Shown in pieces: positions 7,956-16,003 of a stretch of DNA of 64,000 nucleotides. A program made the translations under genes and the position numbers. The DNA lies in NCBI GenBank assembly GCA_965228065.1, contig OZ245788.1:1240001-1304000 (forward strand), in the 5' to 3' direction. The stretch is from Sphingobium_A sp965228065 (GTDB taxonomy: Bacteria > Pseudomonadota > Alphaproteobacteria > Sphingomonadales > Sphingomonadaceae). Each line of letters begins with the position of its first letter. Position 1 is the first letter of the stretch. The notes beneath the pieces are model-generated. The model saw nothing but the letters and a program-made list of their open reading frames with translations. It made no database searches and was not told the DNA's origin.

Positions 7956-10025
7956 TCAGACAGCCAGCTGAAGTTCCTCGGCCAGAAAGGCCAGCACCTC
8001 GGCCGACTGGCGACGTCTCTGATCCTTGCCGACAGCGCCATGCCCCGCCTCCGCACGCACGCGCAACAATATCGGAAAGTCGTTGCAGCTGGCCTGTTGC
8101 AGACGCGCCGCAAGCTTACGGCCGTGCCAGGGCGGGCATCGCGGATCGTTGCCGCCGCAGTCGATCAGCATGGCGGGATAGGCGATATCGTCGCGGATAT
8201 TCTGATAGGGCGACCAGGCGTAGAGGATCGCCGCCATCTCGGGATCGGACGGATCGCCATAGTCCAGCGTGGACACCATCGTGATCGGATCGCGCAGGCG
8301 CCCCAGCACATCGCTGATCGGCACCTGGGGTATGCTGGCGCGGAACAGGTCGGGGCGCTGGACAGCGACCGCGGCAGCCATCACGCCGCCATTCGACCCG
8401 CCGATCACACCCAGCCGATCGGGCGTCGCAAGGCCGCGCGCGATCAGATCCTCGGCGACCGCGAAGACATCGTTGAAGCTGTTCTGCTTGTGCTTCAGTC
8501 GCCCCTGTTCCCACCAGGGCGTCCCATATTCGCCGCCACCGCGCAGTTGCGCCACCGCCAGCACCCCGCCGGCTTCGATCCAGGCGGCCCATTGGCTGCC
8601 CAGCCATCCCGGCAGAACCGAGACATTGAAGCCGCCATAGCCGTGGATGACGGTGGGCGGGCGGGTCGACAGATCCAGGTCGCGGCGGGCTACCAGCTGA
8701 TAGGTGACACGCGCGCCGTCGGCACTTTTGCCCGCGAGATCGAGCACCTGGACGTCGAGCTGCCAGGATGGCGCGCTGAGGCTGGTCAGCTGACGTGTCG
8801 CCACGTCCGCCAGGCAAAGCACCGGCGCCGTCGCAAAGGTCGAGAATGTGAAGATGACCTGACCTTCATCGGCGCGCACGACGGGGTCGATCATCGTGAA
8901 AAGAACGTTGAAGTGGCTGAAACTGTTGACCACGCCGCGACCCGGCAGCGCGATTTCACCCTCCAGATCGCCATCCTGTCCGAACACGCGGAGCCGCGCA
9001 TAGCAATCGACCAGGTCGAGCAGCAGGGCCCGGCCGCCGGTGATCAGGACCGTGCCCAGCATGGCCTCGGACGCCGGCACGATCTCCTTCCAGGTCTCGC
9101 GTTGCGTCGGCGTGGCCAGCGGGATCGACACCAGCCGCCCGCACGGGGCGGCATCGTCGGTGATGGCGATGAAATTGTCCCCCAGGATATCGCCGCGGAA
9201 GATGCCCGGCATGTCCTTCAGGAACGGCCGCCACTCGCCATCGCCCTGGGTGTCCAGGATATAATGCGGCCGTGGCGCGAGGTGATCGACGAACGCCAGC
9301 ACGTAACGCCCATCGGCCGACGCCACGGGGCGAACGACCGGATGGTCGAACTCGACGGGCTCGGCGATCGGCTGAGCAGGGCTGTCCAAGTCGAGCCGGA
9401 ACAATTTCGTACCGGTGGAGATACTGACGTCCAGCGCCATGTAGAGAATGCCGCGGCTGTCCGGCAGCCAGGCGAAGGACATTGGCTGTTTCTGTGGAAT
9501 ACCGTCGACCAGAATTTTGCCCGTGTCGATATCGATGATCTGGACGTTCGGCTCTTCGCGTCCGCCTGCGGCCCAGGCGAAAATCGCCTTGCGGCCGTCG
9601 GGGGAGGGAATGAAGCCGCTCAACTGCAAGGGCTCGCCCGTCTGCATGGCATTCAGATCCACGACCCGCCGACCGGTCCCGGTGGGGCTTTCGGACAGCT
9701 CGACCACCGCCAGATTTTCGCCGTCCGGCACATATTTTCTGAACCAGCGTCCACCGGCGAATACAGGAACGGTCGGGTCTTCCGTCGCGCCGATCACGGC
9801 CAGCCTGTCGGCAAAGGGGCCGAACGCCGGAAGGTCGATGAGGTGTGCCTGGGTAAGCTCGTCCTGCGCGGTCTGCCACGCGGTTACGACAGGGTCCGTA
9901 TCCTCTTCCAGCCAGCGGAACGGGTCCTGATAGCGAATTCCGCCGAATTCGACGGTCTCCGGGCGTGGTTCCACCCCGGGATAATCCAGTCGGGCAGGAT
10001 GTGCGGAAGGACTGATCTCGGTCAT
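7956..10025 (-). CDS. S9A prolyl oligopeptidase family serine peptidase (second copy)
   Basis: A 689-residue paralogue of the peptidase at 1903. The ATG chosen is preceded by GAGGAG at good spacing and gives MTEISPSAHPARLDYPG. A reading 60 codons longer would translate through the operator element and is rejected. The N-terminal signature is DPFRWLEEDTDPVVTAWQ, then propeller, then hydrolase domain. The triad is Ser544 (GGSNGG), Asp627 (GGNDPRCPPWHG) and His662 (AGHG). No signal peptide, so probably cytoplasmic. It is the first gene of the minus-strand set with the TonB receptor and MFS, and has its own AraC-type element. The two S9A copies differ enough to suggest different peptide preferences. 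Confidence 0.93.
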   Translation of the reverse strand: MTEISPSAHPARLDYPGVEPRPETVEFGGIRYQDPFRWLEEDTDPVVTAWQTAQDELTQAHLIDLPAFGPFADRLAVIGATEDPTVPVFAGGRWFRKYVPDGENLAVVELSESPTGTGRRVVDLNAMQTGEPLQLSGFIPSPDGRKAIFAWAAGGREEPNVQIIDIDTGKILVDGIPQKQPMSFAWLPDSRGILYMALDVSISTGTKLFRLDLDSPAQPIAEPVEFDHPVVRPVASADGRYVLAFVDHLAPRPHYILDTQGDGEWRPFLKDMPGIFRGDILGDNFIAITDDAAPCGRLVSIPLATPTQRETWKEIVPASEAMLGTVLITGGRALLLDLVDCYARLRVFGQDGDLEGEIALPGRGVVNSFSHFNVLFTMIDPVVRADEGQVIFTFSTFATAPVLCLADVATRQLTSLSAPSWQLDVQVLDLAGKSADGARVTYQLVARRDLDLSTRPPTVIHGYGGFNVSVLPGWLGSQWAAWIEAGGVLAVAQLRGGGEYGTPWWEQGRLKHKQNSFNDVFAVAEDLIARGLATPDRLGVIGGSNGGVMAAAVAVQRPDLFRASIPQVPISDVLGRLRDPITMVSTLDYGDPSDPEMAAILYAWSPYQNIRDDIAYPAMLIDCGGNDPRCPPWHGRKLAARLQQASCNDFPILLRVRAEAGHGAVGKDQRRRQSAEVLAFLAEELQLAV

Positions 10026-10141
10026 GCGATGCTCCTCAATACGGCCGGAGCGCGCATTCCAGCCCCCTGTGGAGGCCATCCTTCTGCACCCGTCCAATGC
10101 GTTTTCGACGGCGCCCACTAGCCACGGCACTGGATCAAGGT

Positions 10142-10177
10142 CATAGTCGAGCGTACAGAACTGTTCGGAGATCGTCG
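10142..10177 (-). promoter_or_regulatory. Putative AraC-type operator/promoter element, copy C
   Basis: On the minus strand it reads CGACGATCTC, then CGAACAGTTCTGTACGCTCG, then ACTATG. It sits in the divergent gap between the S9A gene (117 bp to its ATG) and the AraC-family gene (27 bp to its ATG on the other strand). It could therefore drive the peptidase and at the same time let the regulator repress its own gene. Confidence 0.75.
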
Positions 10178-10203
10178 GAATCGACGACCAGAAGGAGGGT
10201 GTC

Positions 10204-11376
10204 ATGCGTCAGTCGAGCCATGATCAAGCCACGCGGTCCGCCAGCCCGGCCCTGAACCCGGTCGGTCGCGTGCCCGCGAAGCGCCGGACCGCTGCCAAGC
10301 CCGCGCTGGTCCAGCGTCCCGCCGATGCGGGCCGGTTGCGGCGCTTTTCGGCGATCGACGAGTTTCTGCCCGTTGCGCTGCCCTATGCCGTCAAAACCTA
10401 TGCGGTCGACGAGGTGGGTGAGATACCGGCCGAGGTCGAGATGATCATGCCGCTCGGCGACCCCAGCCATTATCGGGCCCATCTCGCCAAGGGCTGGGGC
10501 GGCGGCCATTCCGAGTTTTGCGGCCTGGCCGACGGCCTGTTCGCCCAGATCACCGACATCACCTACGCCACGCCCTATGCGATGTCGGTATCGGCACCGA
10601 ACATGCTGCGCGTCCGCATCGCCAGCGACGGCGATTGCGAATATGCGACGGCGGACGGCGATCGGATCGACATCCGGGGGCCCGGAGCGTCGATCATCAT
10701 CGAGCCGCCCGGCATGCCGCCGGCCGAAGCTGCGTTCGGCGGCTGCAATCAGGGCGCCTCCATCATCATCCACCGCAATACGCTCAAGCGCCTGTATGCG
10801 CAGGGCACGCTGGAGCTGCCCGCCGAGGTGCAGGCCTTCATCGCGGGAGACCTGCAGCGCAGCATCGCGAGAAGATTGCCCCTTGGCCGGGGCCTGTTGC
10901 GCTGTCTGGAGGATATGCAGGCCTGCGACCTGGAGGGGCATAGCCGGCGGCTGTTCATCCGGTCGAAGGCAATCGAGATCCTCTGCCATGCCTTCAAGGC
11001 AATGGCGCAGGAGGAGAGCTTCGGTTCGCCGGAAACATCGGCGCTGACGACACGCAGCGTGCTCAAGGCGCAACGCCTGCTGGCCGAGAATTTCGTCACG
11101 CCGCCATCGCTCGAGGATCTGGCGCACGAAGTGGGGCTCAGCCGCAGCAGCCTGTGCGTCGGCTTTCGCCAGATCGTCGGCCAGACGGTATATGACTATA
11201 TCGCCGACCGGCGGATGGAGCACGCATTCACGCTGCTGAATCAGCGGGATAGCTCGATCACCCAGATCGCCTATGCGGTGGGCTATAGTCATCCATCCAG
11301 CTTCTCGATGGCGGTTCAACGCCGCTTCGGCACCACCCCCAGCGAGCTGCGTCGCCGCGGACTGCCCGTTATTTGA
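10204..11376 (+). CDS. AraC-family transcriptional regulator
   Basis: A 390-residue regulator. A C-terminal AraC/XylS double helix-turn-helix occupies about residues 295-388: first helix set around LEDLAHEVGLSRSSLCVGFR, second around ITQIAYAVGYSHPSSFSMAV, ending in the usual TPSELRR. The N-terminal 280 residues form a sensor domain that resembles the PchR-like class often linked to TonB receptor genes; no ligand can be named. The start follows a strong AAGGAGGGTG ribosome site. It lies in the middle of the peptidase/receptor locus, divergent from the S9A gene, and is the obvious candidate to bind the four 36-bp elements. Confidence 0.93.
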   Translation: MRQSSHDQATRSASPALNPVGRVPAKRRTAAKPALVQRPADAGRLRRFSAIDEFLPVALPYAVKTYAVDEVGEIPAEVEMIMPLGDPSHYRAHLAKGWGGGHSEFCGLADGLFAQITDITYATPYAMSVSAPNMLRVRIASDGDCEYATADGDRIDIRGPGASIIIEPPGMPPAEAAFGGCNQGASIIIHRNTLKRLYAQGTLELPAEVQAFIAGDLQRSIARRLPLGRGLLRCLEDMQACDLEGHSRRLFIRSKAIEILCHAFKAMAQEESFGSPETSALTTRSVLKAQRLLAENFVTPPSLEDLAHEVGLSRSSLCVGFRQIVGQTVYDYIADRRMEHAFTLLNQRDSSITQIAYAVGYSHPSSFSMAVQRRFGTTPSELRRRGLPVI

Positions 11377-11418
11377 CCGCCGCCCAGGCATGGCCGGGAT
11401 CGGGGCGTCGGAATGTTC

Positions 11419-11454
11419 CGACGATCACCAAACAGTTTTGTACGTTCAACTAAG
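11419..11454 (+). promoter_or_regulatory. Putative AraC-type operator/promoter element, copy D
   Basis: Reads CGACGATCAC, then CAAACAGTTTTGTACGTTCA, then ACTAAG. It lies between the AraC-family gene and the S9C peptidase, 105 bp before the ATG of the latter, and points at it. It gives the S9C gene its own promoter rather than read-through from the regulator. Confidence 0.75.
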
Positions 11455-11559
11455 CGATCGGCGCTGCGGCGGTTAGGGTGACTGCAATTCGCCTTGCCGC
11501 CGCACCGCGCGGGATCGGCAGTCGCCTTGTGAACTCCAATTCAACACGAGACATTGGCC

Positions 11560-13590
11560 ATGCAAACCGACTTTCGCAATCATCCGCTGTTCAAGACGGC
11601 CGAGGATCTCACCAGGGCATGGCTCCGTCCGGGAACCGGGCAGGCATCCACGCTCGGCCAGCTCATGGCCAGTCCCGACGGCCGCCAGGCGGTTGCGGCC
11701 GCGGCCATATGCGATGCACTTGAGGGACTGTCGGGACGCGAAGGCACATCGTCGACGCGCATCGCGCTGGTCGACCTCGGCTCCGGCGAGATCGAGATTC
11801 TCACGCACGGCCCCCGCTCGGACCATTCGCCCAAATGGTCGCCCGATGGGCGCTCCATCGCTTTTCTGTCGGATCGCGAGCAGGCCCATATCAACCGCCT
11901 GCGCATCCTCGATCTTGATAGCCGCACCGACCGGGCCACGCCTGCGGTCGATGGTTTCGTCGAATACATCCAATGGTCCCCGGACGGAAAAACGCTTCTC
12001 CTCGGCGTCGCGGGCTATGGCTCCGACCTTGCCGGTGCGCAGGGTGCCTTTTCGGTCGATGTGAACCACGAGGTCGATGACCACGCAGCCTGGGCGCCGA
12101 CGATCGAGGGCATGCCCGAAGCCACACCCTGGCGCAGCATATGGCTCTACGATCCGGCGGCCGATGCGGTGCGCCAGGTGACGACGCCGGGCGTCAATAT
12201 CTGGCAGGCCGTATGGTGCGGGCCGCGTCACATCGCCGCCATCTGCTCGGATCAGCCCGAAGAAACCTGGTGGTATTCAGCCGATGTGCGCCTGATCGAG
12301 ATCGACAGCGGCGCCGTGCGCACGCTTTTCCAGCCTGCGGACCAACTCGGCTGGCTCACCGCCACACCGTCCGGCAAGACCGTTGCCGTCGTCGAGGCGG
12401 TGTGCAGCGACCGCAATATCGTTGCGGGCGATCTGCGCCTGATCGATGTCGAGAGCGGAGCGATCACCCGGCCGGCGACCCTGGACGCGGATGTCGTGCA
12501 ATTGCACTGGCGGGACGAGGACCAGCTGCTGTTCGTGGCGGCGCAAGGCCCTGGCACCCTCATCGGCCTGCTCGACCGACGGACGGAGGCCAGTCTCGCG
12601 CTTTGGACGGGAGAGGAGCAGACACCGTCCGGCACGATGTTCCCGGAGGTCGCTCCGCTGGGCGCGCCCACAAACGTCCTGTTCCTGGTCGAGTCCTTTT
12701 TCGAGGCGCCGACCCTGATTGCTCTCAAAGAGGGCCAGGCGCGTGAAATCCGGCGCTTTGGTTCGCCCGAGACCGATGCCGCGGTCAGACCATTGGGGTC
12801 AGCGCGCGACTTCAGCTGGACGGCGCCCGACGGCCTCGAAATCCATGGGTGGCTGGTGACGCCGCCGGGCCCCGGCCCGCATCCGCTGATCATGCAGGTC
12901 CATGGCGGCCCGGTCTGGTATACGCGACCGCTCTATATCGGCCGCTCGGCCTTCGCCCAGATGGCGCTCGCCGCCGGCTATGCGCTGTTCCAGCCCAATC
13001 CGCGGGGATCGAGCGGGCGAGGACAGGCTTTCGCCCGCCGCGTGTTCGGCGACATGGGCGGGGCGGATACCCATGACTATCTTTCAGGACTCGATGCCTT
13101 GGAGACGGCAGGCATTGCGGATCCCAAGCGCATCGGCGTGACGGGCGGCAGCTATGGCGGCTTCATCAGCGCATGGCTGATCACGCAGGATCAGCGCTTC
13201 GCAGCTTCGGTGCCGGTGGCGCCGGTGACCAACTGGGTCAGCCAGCATCTGACCTGCAATGTCCCGACCTTTTGCGAGATGTTTCTGGACGATCGCCTGA
13301 GCAACCCGACGGGCAAATATTTCACGCGCAGCCCGATCCACCAGGCGCATCGCGTGACGACACCGACGCTCAATATCTGCGGCGCGCTGGACAAGATCAC
13401 ACCGCCGGGCCAGGCGCTCGAATTCCATCGCGCCGTGCAGAGCGTCGGCGCCGAAAGCGTGCTTCTCACCTATCCCTATGAAGGCCACGGCGTCCGCACC
13501 ATGCCGGCGGTTTTCGACTTTATCGCCCGGACGATGTTCTGGTTCTCGAAGCATATGTCGACCGACAATCGCCTCACCGAGGACGGCTGA
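11560..13590 (+). CDS. S9C-type prolyl oligopeptidase family serine peptidase
   Basis: A 676-residue S9 peptidase of the acylaminoacyl-peptidase/dipeptidyl-peptidase type. The N-terminal propeller has TolB/PD40-like repeats (HSPKWSPDGRSIAFLSDR; YIQWSPDGKTLL). The C-terminal hydrolase has Ser531 in GGSYGG, Asp611 in GALDKITPP and His643 in EGHG. ATG at 11560 was preferred to an in-frame TTG two codons earlier. No signal peptide. It would finish peptides released by the S9A enzymes. The lasso-peptide isopeptidases of sphingomonads also belong to S9, so cleavage of a threaded or cyclic peptide is an alternative, but no lasso precursor or maturation gene is visible here. Confidence 0.92.
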   Translation: MQTDFRNHPLFKTAEDLTRAWLRPGTGQASTLGQLMASPDGRQAVAAAAICDALEGLSGREGTSSTRIALVDLGSGEIEILTHGPRSDHSPKWSPDGRSIAFLSDREQAHINRLRILDLDSRTDRATPAVDGFVEYIQWSPDGKTLLLGVAGYGSDLAGAQGAFSVDVNHEVDDHAAWAPTIEGMPEATPWRSIWLYDPAADAVRQVTTPGVNIWQAVWCGPRHIAAICSDQPEETWWYSADVRLIEIDSGAVRTLFQPADQLGWLTATPSGKTVAVVEAVCSDRNIVAGDLRLIDVESGAITRPATLDADVVQLHWRDEDQLLFVAAQGPGTLIGLLDRRTEASLALWTGEEQTPSGTMFPEVAPLGAPTNVLFLVESFFEAPTLIALKEGQAREIRRFGSPETDAAVRPLGSARDFSWTAPDGLEIHGWLVTPPGPGPHPLIMQVHGGPVWYTRPLYIGRSAFAQMALAAGYALFQPNPRGSSGRGQAFARRVFGDMGGADTHDYLSGLDALETAGIADPKRIGVTGGSYGGFISAWLITQDQRFAASVPVAPVTNWVSQHLTCNVPTFCEMFLDDRLSNPTGKYFTRSPIHQAHRVTTPTLNICGALDKITPPGQALEFHRAVQSVGAESVLLTYPYEGHGVRTMPAVFDFIARTMFWFSKHMSTDNRLTEDG

Positions 13591-13625
13591 TCGGGAGTGA
13601 TCCCTTGCCGAACCTTCAAGCTCGC

Positions 13626-14807
13626 TTAACCCCAGACCTCGCCGAACACGCGGTTGAAATTGCCGCCGATCACCTTGGCGATAACCGCATCCTTGACGCC
13701 GGCCTGCGCCAGATCCCAGGCGATCACCTCCAGCCGGCGCGGGGTGTTCAGCCCCGGCGTGCTGAACGGCATGCCGCTATCCTCGAGCGGCGCGGAGATG
13801 TTGTTGCCCGCACGACCGGCAATGAATCTTTTGAGTTCGGCACGATAACCGTCGTCATAGAGGATCGGCGTGATCGAGGTATCGCTGCCGATGCCGACAT
13901 GGTCCTCGCCCGCGACCTTGAGTGCGTGGAGGATGTGGCGCGTGACGAGCGCGCGGCTCGGCCCCAGCGTGTCGACGCCGAGGAATGGCATGATGTAGAT
14001 GCCGAGCACACCGCCCTTGGCCGCCACCGCCTTGAACACTTCGTCGGGCTGGCTGCGCGGGTGATCGTAAACGGCGCGGCAGCCGGTGTGCGACAGGATG
14101 ATCGGTTTGGTCGATTCGCGTGCGGCATCGAGCGCAGTCTGCGCGTGCGAGTGGGAAAGATCGACGATCGAGCGCTTCGCGGTGATCCGGCGGATCGCTT
14201 CGCGGCCGACAGCCTCCAGCCCCGGCGCCGGATCGCGCGACAGTGATCCCGAACCGATGCTGCTTTCCTGATTATAGGTGAGCTGCATGATCATGACATT
14301 CGCGGCGGCGAATTCGTCGATCAGGTCGAGATTGTCCTTCATCCACTCGAGCCCCTGAAAGCCGAGCATGATGCCGAGCTTGCCGCTTGCCTTGGCCTTG
14401 GCGATGTCGGCATGATTCCGGATCAGCATCAGCGCGTCAGGATGGCGGACGATGTCCGCCTTGATGTCGGCGATGCGATCGCGGGTGCGCTCGACCGTCG
14501 GACCGCCGACCGACATGTTCACCGCGGTCAGCCCGCTCGCCTTGATATTGCGCAATTGCTCGGGTGATAGCTCCCTGCCGCCAACCGGATAATTAACGTT
14601 GAAGGTGTTGGGGCTCGCCAGGCAGTCGATCGCCACCGAATTCTTGTAGAGCGCCTTGATGCGCGGCGGGATCGGCCCGGGATTGTCGGCAGGGGCGTCG
14701 CCGCCCCAGGCAAGGCCGGGGAGCAGACCGATGCCACCCACTGCCGCGAGCCCACCCAGCGCGAAACGGCGGCGTCCCGGATTCAGTGCTTCATGGTCGG
14801 TCATCAT
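13626..14807 (-). CDS. M19-like (membrane dipeptidase family) protein with Tat signal
   Basis: A 393-residue M19/renal-dipeptidase-like protein. The N-terminus shows a twin-arginine signal (GRRRFALGGLAAVGGIGLLPG), so it is exported folded. The C-terminal metal-site motifs DLSHSHAQT and ILSHTGCR are present. The usual N-terminal HxD motif is not apparent (the segment reads AIDCLASPNTF), and the expected bridging Glu in the EGG motif appears as Gln in GFQGLEW. It is either a divergent subfamily or catalytically altered. It is convergent with the S9C peptidase, 35 bp apart. A periplasmic di- or tripeptide role fits the locus, but activity is uncertain. Confidence 0.85.
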   Translation of the reverse strand: MMTDHEALNPGRRRFALGGLAAVGGIGLLPGLAWGGDAPADNPGPIPPRIKALYKNSVAIDCLASPNTFNVNYPVGGRELSPEQLRNIKASGLTAVNMSVGGPTVERTRDRIADIKADIVRHPDALMLIRNHADIAKAKASGKLGIMLGFQGLEWMKDNLDLIDEFAAANVMIMQLTYNQESSIGSGSLSRDPAPGLEAVGREAIRRITAKRSIVDLSHSHAQTALDAARESTKPIILSHTGCRAVYDHPRSQPDEVFKAVAAKGGVLGIYIMPFLGVDTLGPSRALVTRHILHALKVAGEDHVGIGSDTSITPILYDDGYRAELKRFIAGRAGNNISAPLEDSGMPFSTPGLNTPRRLEVIAWDLAQAGVKDAVIAKVIGGNFNRVFGEVWG

Positions 14808-14971
14808 CGCCCCCGCTTATGATCGCAATCGAAAGTTTCCTTTTGGAAAAATGTCACGCGCGGGGCGTGCGGTCAATCAATCGTGACAGGCACCGTCAGC
14901 GTGGAAACGCCTTGGTTGCGGGTGCAACCTGTGTCAGCCTCGACGTCTCTTGCACAAAGGAGGAGGATGAC

Positions 14972-15517
14972 ATGAAAATTGCGACAGCCTTGACGCTGGC
15001 ATTGTCAGCCGGAGCCATGATGCTCACGTCCCTGGCGGAGGCACAGAGTCCGCAGCAGGTCCGTCCCACCCCGCCGCCGCCTGGCGGGCCTCAGGTCCAG
15101 CCGCCACGCCCTGGCGGCCCCCAAATCCAGCCACCCAGACCAGGCCGCCCCGAGATCCAACCGCCCAGACCGGGTCGTCCCGAAATCCAGCCGCCACGAC
15201 CGCCCAGACCACAACCGCCAAGGCCACCCCGGCCCCAGCCGCCCCGCCCGCCCGTAGTCGTCAATCCAGGCCATTCGGTCGCAACTCTCTATTCCGGGCG
15301 GAATTGGCGCGGCAGTTATCTGACCGTGCGGCGCGCAATCAGCGACTTGAGACAATTTGGCTTCAATGACCGGGCCGTCAGCCTGCGCGGGACGGGACGC
15401 TGGCAGCTCTGCTCGAAGACCAATTTTCGTGGCAGATGCGTCACCGTGCGCGGAAGCCAATCCCATCTTGGCGGCGTCGCCGGAGAGGTCTCCTCGATCC
15501 GCTATCTCGGCCGCTAA
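14972..15517 (+). CDS. Secreted Pro-rich beta/gamma-crystallin-like protein
   Basis: A 181-residue exported protein. The start follows an excellent AAAGGAGGAGG site and gives a signal peptide (MKIATALTLALSAGAMMLTSLAEA). Residues about 25-100 are a Pro/Arg-rich tract made of tandem units of the type PPRPGRPEIQ. The C-terminal 80 residues form a beta/gamma-crystallin fold: two Greek-key-like halves with YSGRNWRGSYLTV and KTNFRGRCVTV, each with the Y/F..G.. pattern, and two Cys. The domain may bind calcium or a glycan; the Pro-rich arm probably spans the periplasm or cell surface. A perfect hairpin follows the stop. No operon partner. Confidence 0.88.
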   Translation: MKIATALTLALSAGAMMLTSLAEAQSPQQVRPTPPPPGGPQVQPPRPGGPQIQPPRPGRPEIQPPRPGRPEIQPPRPPRPQPPRPPRPQPPRPPVVVNPGHSVATLYSGRNWRGSYLTVRRAISDLRQFGFNDRAVSLRGTGRWQLCSKTNFRGRCVTVRGSQSHLGGVAGEVSSIRYLGR

Positions 15518-15520
15518 AGC

Positions 15521-15556
15521 CTTTCCCGGCAGGGCAATTCCGCCCTGCCGGGAAAG
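15521..15556. terminator. Perfect hairpin after the crystallin-like gene
   Basis: Arms 15521-15535 and 15542-15556 are perfectly complementary (15 bp) with a 6-nt loop AATTCC, three bases after the stop codon. No T tract follows, so it is a terminator-like or RNA-stabilising hairpin rather than a textbook intrinsic terminator. Confidence 0.75.
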
Positions 15557-15884
15557 AAAGGCTCGCGACCCGATATCTTGAGCGCTTCGCGCTTCCACCA
15601 AGCGCGCGCCAACCGGCACCCAGGCCGCGACACCTGCCGCTCCGCCCAGAATCGAGCGCGGGGCGGTGACGGAGCATAATGGGCGCTCCAGGATAAAACC
15701 GCCCGCGCCCTACAAATCGCCTACAATCGATCTCAACTTACACCTCATCATATGTAGCAGTATCATATTAATTATCCCCGATAGATCGATTTATCAGAAG
15801 TTTAAGTGCCAACAATTGCCTCACGCTATTCAATATCTATCTTTGTATTCTAAAAAATACTGAATCATATTCTTCAATTTAACA
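15557..15884. other. AT-rich intergenic stretch, no gene recognised
   Basis: From about 15715 to 15910 the base composition turns clearly AT-rich in an otherwise GC-rich window. I find no convincing coding signal; a 65-codon open frame here lacks a ribosome site and codon bias. It leads into the promoter of the next receptor gene. It may be an upstream activating region or a remnant of transferred DNA. Confidence 0.5.
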
Positions 15885-15925
15885 AAAATGACGCGAAAAT
15901 GACGCGATAGTATTGCTTATGTGAC
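15885..15925 (+). promoter_or_regulatory. TGAC repeats phased by 11 bp (putative OmpR/PhoB-type operator)
   Basis: AAAATGACGCG is repeated exactly in tandem at 15885-15895 and 15896-15906. A further TGAC at 15922 keeps the same 11-bp phase (TGAC at 15889, 15900 and 15922). Direct repeats with one-turn spacing are the usual recognition pattern of OmpR/PhoB-family regulators. The site is about 80 bp before the receptor ATG. A similar phased site precedes the other receptor of this region (23522-23558). Confidence 0.6.
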
Positions 15926-16003
15926 ACTGATTGTAACAATTCTGACCTGAAGCCTGTGTAGCTGCGCCCCATCCGGACCAGATTCCATAGAAGGGGACCA
16001 AGC

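Noticed and set aside
10026..10205. N-terminal extension of the second S9A peptidase to 749 residues
   Set aside because: The extension runs through the conserved 36-bp operator element, and the ATG at 10025 has a proper GAGGAG site and family-like N-terminus.
185..14807. Lasso-peptide biosynthetic cluster
   Set aside because: S9 peptidases and a TonB receptor are present, but no precursor, asparagine-synthetase-like cyclase or transglutaminase-like protease gene is found, nor a FecI/FecR pair.
15666..15863. Small gene of about 65 codons in the AT-rich gap
   Set aside because: No ribosome site, no recognisable protein features and composition unlike the neighbouring genes.
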